From assembly GCA_943332745.1 (NCBI GenBank), contig CALQQQ010000106.1, positions 1 to 5,132 of the forward strand: 5,132 nt of DNA. The letters are read 5' to 3'. Of this stretch, positions 1 through 5,132 are shown piece after piece; within the stretch, counting starts at the first letter, position 1; each line of letters begins with the position of its first letter. A model generated the notes under the pieces. That model had not been told where the DNA came from. It did not search any database and saw only the letters and a list, made by a program, of their open reading frames with translations. The DNA is from Opitutus sp. GAS368 (lineage in GTDB: Bacteria; Verrucomicrobiota; Verrucomicrobiae; Opitutales; UBA953). Both the position numbers and the translations under genes were made by a program.

Positions 1-11
1 AGGTGGCGGCC

Positions 12-78
12 CCGGGTGGCAGGTGCCAGGGCCAATATTCCCGACACCCGCAACCTGAGGCCGCCACCTGCCACCCGG
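12..78. repeat. Long inverted repeat downstream of the dehydrogenase gene
   Basis: The 14-base arm at 12-25 (CCGGGTGGCAGGTG) is perfectly complementary to 65-78, with 39 bases between them. A second, overlapping pairing joins 1-11 (AGGTGGCGGCC) with 59-69, so two alternative foldings compete. The repeat starts 11 bases after the dehydrogenase stop codon (90-92), where a transcript-end structure would be expected. No U-run follows the arms on the minus strand within the window, so a classical intrinsic terminator is not supported; it could instead protect the mRNA end or be a dispersed palindromic repeat. The left side is cut by the window edge. Confidence 0.6.
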
Positions 79-89
79 AACGATGCTTC

Positions 90-2774
90 TTACTGGCCGA
101 ATTCTACCCAGTCGACGTTCATGAGTCCGCCACCCTTCTTAGGGTTGGTCAGGACGAGGTCGACGTCATGGCGGCCGGGCGTGGGCGTCAACTTTGCCTT
201 ACTCTCGACGAACTTACCCCAGTCGCCCGAGTAGGTAATGTCGATGGTGGCGACGATTGGACCAGTGGCCGAATCAAGACGGACCTCGATCTGGCTGTCT
301 TTGGGGCCGCCAGCGGAGGCGCTGACCTTCACGTTCTTGGTGTCGGCGAGGTTCAGGTTAGTGAACTTGATCGTAGTCCCGTGATTCGTGGAGCCGATCG
401 CCTTACCGGTGTTCTTGGCGTTGGTAATCTCGCCAGATTCGGCTTCAAGGCGGCGGTGGCGGAGAGCGACGGAGGCCTTGCCCGAGAGCGGACCAGCGAC
501 GCCGGCGCCCACGTCGGTGAAGATGGCTTCGAGCAGGAGGGTGCCGGGCTTATTGTCCTTGGGTGCGGTCAGCTGGCCATCGAGCCCGCGGGTGAGAATC
601 GGGCCGCCTTTGCCTTTCTCCAGCGCCAGCATCCAGCGGAGCATGATGGCGACCTCGTCCTCGGTGTGCTGCGGGTGGGCGAGCATCGGGACTTGGCCCC
701 AGACGCCACTTCCGCCGAGGCGAACCTTCTTATTCAGGAGTTCGTCGGCGCCGGCCTGCTTACGGTACTTGTCGGCGATGGCTACGAACGCCGGACCAAC
801 CAGCGGAGTTTCCATCGCATGGCAGTTAAAGCAGTCGCTCTGGCGCATCAGCGCGAGACCCGGATCGACGGCGACAGCCTTGCCATCCGCTGGGAGGAAG
901 GAGGAGGTCACCAGCGTGCGGGCACCGAATTCGGCGGCCTTAGCGTCGGAGGACCCGTCCTCGGCATCCTGCACGGTCACCTTATAACTGAGCGGCTTAC
1001 CGGGCGTGAAGAAGTCGCCGCTCTGCGGTGCGATGAAATTTACCACTGGGATGGTATTGCCGACGACGATGGGCGTGGCGCGCGTCGTGGAGCCGCCCTG
1101 ACCGTCGGTCACGGTGAGCTCGATGCTGAAATTGCCGGCGGTCTCGAGCGCGACGGAGAGCTCTTCGCCTTCGCCGAGCTTCTTGGCACCCGGCTGTAGT
1201 TTCCAGGTATAAGTGAGCTTGCCGCCGTCGAGGTCGCGTGAGCCCTTCGCGGAGAGCGTGGTCTTCAGGGGCGCCGGACCGGCGGACGTGGCGACGGCAA
1301 GTTTGGCTACCGGCTGAAGGTTGCCGCGGACGTAGGAGATCTTCAGGAGCGCGGAGTCGGCGTTAACGCCCCAGGTGTCGCCGTAGTCGAGCAGGTAGAG
1401 GCAGCCGTCGGGGCCGAAGGCCGCGTCGACCGGGCGGCGGAGGACCGTCGCGCCATTATCGATGAGGGCCTGCTGCTTCTTGCGTTGGTCGTCGGTGTTG
1501 GCGGCCACGAAGGTTGTGGGGGCGAAAGCTTCCAGTCCCTTGAGGTCGGAGTTGGCGTCGAGGCGTGCCCACTTGATGAACGGACGCTGCCAATCCCAGA
1601 AGAGGAGGGAGCGGTCGAAGTGCTTGGGGAAGCCATTGGTCTTCTCGAAGGACTCTTGCCAGTAGAAGACTGGGCCCGCGCAGGCGGTGCGACCGCCTTC
1701 GCCGAGTTCGGGCCACTGTTCCGAGACGGCGTAAGGCCAATAGACGAAGGCCGGTACGGCGGGCGGAAGCTCCACGAGGCCGGTGTTGTTGCGGCTCTTG
1801 TTTAAAGGCGCCTTCGGGTCGAAGAGCTTGCCGACAGTGTCGGTCGCGTAATCGTACTCGGCGTAAGGGGAGTTGTTGCCGACGAAGAGGGGGTAGCCAA
1901 AGTTACCGGCCTTCTTGGCCTGGTTGATCTCGTCGTAGCCGCGGGATCCACGGGGGCCGTCGTTGCGGGCGTCTGGGCCGACTTCGCCCCAGTAGACAAA
2001 GCCCGTCTTCGGGTCGATGTTCATGCGCCAAGGATTGCGGGTGCCCATCGCGAAGATTTCCGGGCGGGTCTTGGGCGTGCCGGGCTTGAAGAGGTTACCT
2101 TCAGGGATGCTGTATGTTGCGTCAGCGTTGACGCGGATGCGGTTCACCTTGCCGACGAGCGTGTTGGTGTTGGCGGAAGTGCGCTGGCCATCCCAAGGTT
2201 CCTTGCCCAGGCGCTGGTCGAGCGGTCCGTAGCCCTTGCTGTCGCCGAAGGGACTGGTGTTATCGCCAGTCGAAAAATACAGGCAGCCGTCCGGCCCAAA
2301 CCTCAGCGAGGCTCCGTGGTGACAGCACTGCAAGCGCTGCTCTTCGTACTTCAGGATGAGTTTTTCGCTGCCGGCGACAAGCTTGTCGTCCTTCACGTCG
2401 AACCGGGAGACATGCTGTCCGTCGAAGCCGATGTGCGAGTAGATGAGATAGATCCAGCCGTTCTGGGCGAATTTAGGGTCGAGTGCGAAGGCGAGGAAGC
2501 CGTTTTCCTGGGCCTTGAAGATTTCCATCTCGGCCACGAGCGTGACGCGCTTCGTCTTCGGGTCGTAGATCTTAAGCGCGCCGGCGTATTCGTTAAACCA
2601 GATGCGGCCATCGGGTCCGAATTCGAGGTGCATCGGCTGCGGGAGTCCGGTGAGGAGCGTCTCGGTCTGGAAACGGACGTCCTCGGGCAGGGCGTCGGCG
2701 GCGCGGGTGGCCGCCACGGAGGCCAGTAGGGCGGCGCCAAGGAGGGAAAGGAGACGGATAGGGGTAGGAGCCAT
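90..2774 (-). CDS. Exported PQQ-type sugar dehydrogenase propeller fused to PKD, cytochrome c and CBM6-like domains
   Basis: This 894-residue protein begins with a signal peptide (about 1-25, hydrophobic LLSLLGAALLASVA, likely cut after TRA), so it should act in the periplasm or outside. Residues about 30-485 form a six-bladed propeller of the glucose/sorbosone dehydrogenase family: CHHGASLRFGPDGCLYFSTGD (151-171, His152 aligning with the catalytic His of soluble glucose dehydrogenase), GTRNPWRMNIDP (244-255), GEVGPDARND and GYDEINQAKKAGNFGYP (263-295, the calcium-site region). The FGPDG blade motif recurs at 52, 159 and 453. A PKD domain follows (about 488-571), then a second Ig-like segment (577-635), a cytochrome c domain (about 636-722) with CFNCH at 648-652 and probable axial Met697 in WGQVPM, and a CBM6-like sugar-binding domain (about 775-893). 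The expected reaction is oxidation of a sugar or polyol with electrons passed to the attached haem; the substrate is unknown. PQQ use is inferred from family, and some members lack activity. Only a weak AAGG site lies about 10 bases before the ATG. The gene appears to be transcribed alone. Confidence 0.9.
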   Translation of the reverse strand: MAPTPIRLLSLLGAALLASVAATRAADALPEDVRFQTETLLTGLPQPMHLEFGPDGRIWFNEYAGALKIYDPKTKRVTLVAEMEIFKAQENGFLAFALDPKFAQNGWIYLIYSHIGFDGQHVSRFDVKDDKLVAGSEKLILKYEEQRLQCCHHGASLRFGPDGCLYFSTGDNTSPFGDSKGYGPLDQRLGKEPWDGQRTSANTNTLVGKVNRIRVNADATYSIPEGNLFKPGTPKTRPEIFAMGTRNPWRMNIDPKTGFVYWGEVGPDARNDGPRGSRGYDEINQAKKAGNFGYPLFVGNNSPYAEYDYATDTVGKLFDPKAPLNKSRNNTGLVELPPAVPAFVYWPYAVSEQWPELGEGGRTACAGPVFYWQESFEKTNGFPKHFDRSLLFWDWQRPFIKWARLDANSDLKGLEAFAPTTFVAANTDDQRKKQQALIDNGATVLRRPVDAAFGPDGCLYLLDYGDTWGVNADSALLKISYVRGNLQPVAKLAVATSAGPAPLKTTLSAKGSRDLDGGKLTYTWKLQPGAKKLGEGEELSVALETAGNFSIELTVTDGQGGSTTRATPIVVGNTIPVVNFIAPQSGDFFTPGKPLSYKVTVQDAEDGSSDAKAAEFGARTLVTSSFLPADGKAVAVDPGLALMRQSDCFNCHAMETPLVGPAFVAIADKYRKQAGADELLNKKVRLGGSGVWGQVPMLAHPQHTEDEVAIMLRWMLALEKGKGGPILTRGLDGQLTAPKDNKPGTLLLEAIFTDVGAGVAGPLSGKASVALRHRRLEAESGEITNAKNTGKAIGSTNHGTTIKFTNLNLADTKNVKVSASAGGPKDSQIEVRLDSATGPIVATIDITYSGDWGKFVESKAKLTPTPGRHDVDLVLTNPKKGGGLMNVDWVEFGQ

Positions 2775-2853
2775 GATAGGGTGACCTTGGGGAAGGTAGG
2801 GGGTTCCCGCAGGGTTAGGAAAATATGAGGGAGCGCAAGCGGGGAGCAGAGCA

Positions 2854-2888
2854 GGGGCAGGGGTGGGGGTGGGGGTGGGGGTGGGGGT
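2854..2888. repeat. G-run tandem repeat (TGGGGG units), potential G-quadruplex
   Basis: On the plus strand four perfect TGGGGG units at 2864-2887 are preceded by two runs of four G (2854-2857 and 2860-2863), giving six closely spaced G-runs separated by one- or two-base spacers. This meets the usual sequence pattern for an intramolecular G-quadruplex. The repeat lies between the suf terminator and the start of the dehydrogenase gene, 80 to 114 bases before that ATG. Its minus-strand copy, which any long leader of that gene would carry, is a run of CCCCCA units. Unit number could vary by slippage. Confidence 0.85.
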
Positions 2889-2896
2889 AGTAATGA

Positions 2897-2929
2897 CCTA
2901 TTAACAAAACGTCCGCCGGGCGGCGGACG
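2897..2929 (-). terminator. Rho-independent-type terminator after sufT
   Basis: A perfect 8-base-pair stem (CGTCCGCC at 2910-2917 against GGCGGACG at 2922-2929) encloses a 4-base loop. Read on the minus strand, the hairpin is followed directly by TTTTGTTAAT, giving a U-rich tail. It lies about 50 bases after the sufT stop and suits termination of the leftward suf transcript. In the plus direction the T-run (2942-2947) is 12 bases away from the stem and no plus-strand gene precedes it, so the minus orientation is preferred. The tail is interrupted by one G, so efficiency is uncertain. Confidence 0.75.
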
Positions 2930-2947
2930 ATGTTATGAGTATTTTTT

Positions 2948-2979
2948 AGCCCGAGCCCTGGCTCTGGCCCTAGCCCTAT
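2948..2979. repeat. Degenerate GCCCT-rich short repeat after sufT
   Basis: The stretch between the sufT stop and the T-run contains AGCCC, GAGCCCT, GGCTCT, GGCCCT and AGCCCT in close succession, a degenerate array with a unit of about six bases. It also holds a tiny inverted repeat (GAGCC at 2953-2957 with GGCTC at 2960-2964), whose two-base loop would have to open to form a hairpin. It has no evident coding content. It may be a low-complexity remnant of replication slippage; a role in the sufT 3' end is possible but not shown. Confidence 0.45.
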
Positions 2980-3606
<627 letters not shown>

Positions 3607-3608
3607 GT

Positions 3609-4934
3609 TCAGGCTTGGTGGAATTTGAGGCGGAGCATTTCGCGTACTATCGCGGCGGCTTCTTCGTGGCCGACCTTGGCGAGGATTTCTTCGAGGAAGC
3701 CTTGCGCGAGCAGTTCCTGAGCGACGGCGAGCGGGATGCCGCGGGCGCGTAGGTAAAACAGCTCGGCGGGGTCAATCTGGCCGGTCGTCGCGCCGTGCGA
3801 GCACTTCACGTCATTGGCTTCGATCTCGAGGCCAGGCAGGGAGTCCGCCTCGGCGTCTGGGGAGAGCAAGAGGTTGCGGTTGGTCTGGAAGGCGTCGGTG
3901 CGCTGGGCGTCCGGGGCTACCTTGATGAGGCCGGAGAAGATTGTGCGCGCTTTGTCGAGGAGGGCGTTCTTGAAGAGCAGGTCGGACTTCGCGTGGCCCG
4001 CGGAGTGGATCTGCAGCGTACGCTGGTCGAACTCCTGTTCGCCCGTGGCGACGGAGATGCCATACAATCGGACGTCGGCGCCTGGGCCGTCGATGCGCAC
4101 GCAGTTCTCGAGGCGCGCGCGACGGGAGCCGACGGCGGCATTGACGGAGCTGATGAGCGCGTCGCGACCGCCGCAGGTGTTTTCGATCTGGAAGGATTGC
4201 GTGGCGGAACCCCAGGCCTGCACGGCGAGGCGGCGGACCTGCGAGCCCGTGCCAGCATGGATATCCGCGGCGGAGATCGCGAGGGCACGCTGATCGGTCT
4301 TGGCGGAGAGGTGAAAGTCGTGGATGTCGGCCGTGGCAAGCTCGCCGGCGATGATGAGCGCATGTGGGAAGACCGCGACGCCGTCGGTGAGCGTCCAAGT
4401 AACGGAGACAAAGGGCTGCTTCACCTCGACTCCCTTGGGGATGTGGAGGACGTAGCCGGCCCGGAGCCAGGCGCGATGGAGCGCGGCGAACTTGTCGCCA
4501 CCGAGGAGCACGGGGTGCTTTAGGAGGTGTTCCTGAAGCAGGGCGGAGTGGTTGCGGACGGCGTCCTCGAGGGATTCGAAGACCACGCCTTTGGCGACGA
4601 GTTCGGCGGAGAGCTTCGGCTTCAGTACGCAATGTCCATCGATATGGACGATGAGGCCGGCGGCGTCGCTGATCAGACGCGAACGTGCGATGAGGTCGGC
4701 CGCTTGGGCGGGCGTCGGGGCGGCGGCGGGGGCGTAGCCGTCGAGCGAGAGCGAACGCGCATCGGAGAAGCGCCACTTCTCGTTGTCGCGCGTGGGCATC
4801 GGCAGCGACTGGAAGGTGTGCCAGCCTTGCTGGCGGAGGACGGCGAACCAGTCCTGCGCACGGAACTGGGTGGTTTCGGCGGACTGTAGTCCGACGTCGA
4901 GGACGCCGGTGGGAGCGGAGGCGACGACGCTCAT
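3609..4934 (-). CDS. sufD: SufD, Fe-S cluster assembly scaffold subunit
   Basis: This complete 441-residue protein is the usual length for SufD, the SufB paralogue that completes the SufB-SufC-SufD scaffold complex in the cytoplasm. Visible landmarks are the N-terminal [12 protein letters not shown] motif (47-58), the [14 protein letters not shown] segment leading into the beta-helix core (161-174), and the highly conserved C-terminal block from about 303 to 400, which includes [25 protein letters not shown] sequence, [20 protein letters not shown] and [12 protein letters not shown]. Cys378 and His380 in the CSHG motif match E. coli Cys358 and His360, the latter a proposed cluster-assembly residue at the SufB interface. 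The start is supported by a Shine-Dalgarno match (GGAAGGA at 4943-4949, 8 bases before ATG) and by the ATGA overlap with sufB. SufC is not encoded between B and D, unlike the E. coli order, so it is probably upstream or elsewhere. Confidence 0.96.
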   Translation of the reverse strand: MSVVASAPTGVLDVGLQSAETTQFRAQDWFAVLRQQGWHTFQSLPMPTRDNEKWRFSDARSLSLDGYAPAAAPTPAQAADLIARSRLISDAAGLIVHIDGHCVLKPKLSAELVAKGVVFESLEDAVRNHSALLQEHLLKHPVLLGGDKFAALHRAWLRAGYVLHIPKGVEVKQPFVSVTWTLTDGVAVFPHALIIAGELATADIHDFHLSAKTDQRALAISAADIHAGTGSQVRRLAVQAWGSATQSFQIENTCGGRDALISSVNAAVGSRRARLENCVRIDGPGADVRLYGISVATGEQEFDQRTLQIHSAGHAKSDLLFKNALLDKARTIFSGLIKVAPDAQRTDAFQTNRNLLLSPDAEADSLPGLEIEANDVKCSHGATTGQIDPAELFYLRARGIPLAVAQELLAQGFLEEILAKVGHEEAAAIVREMLRLKFHQA

Positions 4935-5132
4935 CCGACAGATCCTTCCATCTGCAGTTCGATGAGACGCTTCAGCTCGACGGAGTACTCCATCGGGAAT
5001 TCCTTCACGAGGTCGTTGACGAAGCCGTTCACGGCGAGGGACATTGCTTCGCCTTCGGACAGGCCACGCTGCATCATGTAGAAGATCTGCTCGGCCGAGA
5101 CCTTCGAGACGCTGGCTTCGTGCTGGACGGAG
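4931..5132 (-). CDS. sufB: SufB, Fe-S cluster assembly scaffold protein (C-terminal 66 residues, partial)
   Basis: Reading leftwards from the window edge, this open frame gives 66 residues that begin [15 protein letters not shown] and end in MEGSVG followed by TGA. The QHEA motif, the [10 protein letters not shown] segment, the VNGF segment and the EGSVG terminus are the recognisable C-terminal signature of SufB. In the SUF system SufB pairs with SufD and the ATPase SufC in a cytoplasmic complex that assembles Fe-S clusters; the HEA segment lies in the C-terminal part of the core that approaches the SufD interface in known structures. The start and about six sevenths of the protein, including the catalytic cysteines, lie outside the window, so integrity cannot be judged. 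The TGA stop overlaps the sufD ATG (ATGA), a typical sign of translational coupling. The QHEA form resembles Bacillus/cyanobacterial SufB rather than the E. coli EHEA form (from memory of those sequences). Confidence 0.95.
   Translation of the reverse strand, partial: SVQHEASVSKVSAEQIFYMMQRGLSEGEAMSLAVNGFVNDLVKEFPMEYSVELKRLIELQMEGSVG
4943..4949 (-). promoter_or_regulatory. Ribosome binding site of sufD inside the sufB end
   Basis: On the minus strand GGAAGGA lies 8 bases before the sufD ATG, within the last sense codons of sufB. It supports the 4934 start and, together with the ATGA overlap, translation coupled to that of SufB. This fits the need for matched SufB and SufD amounts. By contrast, neither sufT nor the downstream dehydrogenase gene has such a clear site. 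Confidence 0.7.

Noticed and set aside
3..1199. A 398-codon open frame on the plus strand opposite the 3' half of the dehydrogenase gene.
   Set aside because: The translation has no recognisable domain and mirrors the codon bias of the minus-strand gene, which has clear family motifs throughout. Long antisense frames are expected at this GC content.
2820..2825. TATTTT on the minus strand as a possible -10 element for the dehydrogenase gene.
   Set aside because: No acceptable -35 hexamer lies 16-18 bases upstream (the sequence there is C-rich), so a promoter call would rest on one AT-rich hexamer only.
2918..2947. The suf hairpin read on the plus strand, with the later T-run, as a plus-strand terminator.
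   Set aside because: Twelve bases separate stem and T-run, and no plus-strand gene runs into it; the minus-strand reading has an immediate T-rich tail.
3795..4776. Overlapping long frames on both strands within sufD (plus 3795-4523 and minus 3811-4776).
   Set aside because: They are out-of-frame shadows; the minus-strand one is strongly Arg/Pro-rich, and the sufD frame is conserved from end to end.

Overview
The window fits a free-living, high-GC Gram-negative bacterium, most plausibly a member of the Verrucomicrobiota or the wider Planctomycetes-Verrucomicrobia group. This is inferred from protein style only: a secreted fusion of a sugar-dehydrogenase-type propeller, PKD, cytochrome c and CBM6-like domains, next to a SUF operon whose SufB end resembles the Bacillus/cyanobacterial type. 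No rRNA or other decisive phylogenetic marker is present.

All genes lie on the minus strand, so transcription runs from right to left. Positions 5132 to 2980 hold the distal part of a SUF iron-sulfur cluster assembly operon: the C-terminal end of sufB (cut by the window edge), complete sufD, and complete sufT. They are packed with a stop/start overlap (sufB/sufD) and a 2-base gap (sufD/sufT), which implies one mRNA and coupled translation. SufB and SufD form the scaffold on which the cluster is built (with the ATPase SufC, not seen here). SufT is an accessory maturation or carrier factor. A GC-rich hairpin followed by a T-rich stretch at 2897-2929 probably ends this operon.

Positions 2775 to 2979 are intergenic. 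Besides the terminator they hold a striking hexanucleotide G-run repeat (GGGGGT units) and a short, degenerate GCCCT-rich stretch. Positions 2774 to 90 hold one large gene for an 894-residue exported protein that appears to oxidise a sugar or related alcohol with PQQ and pass electrons to its own haem c domain. Downstream of it, positions 1 to 78 contain a long imperfect inverted repeat that may end transcription or be a dispersed palindromic element.

I see no mobile element, CRISPR array, tRNA, rRNA or toxin/defence gene. The window looks like ordinary chromosomal housekeeping plus one multidomain oxidoreductase, and I do not see convincing evidence for a new biological system.
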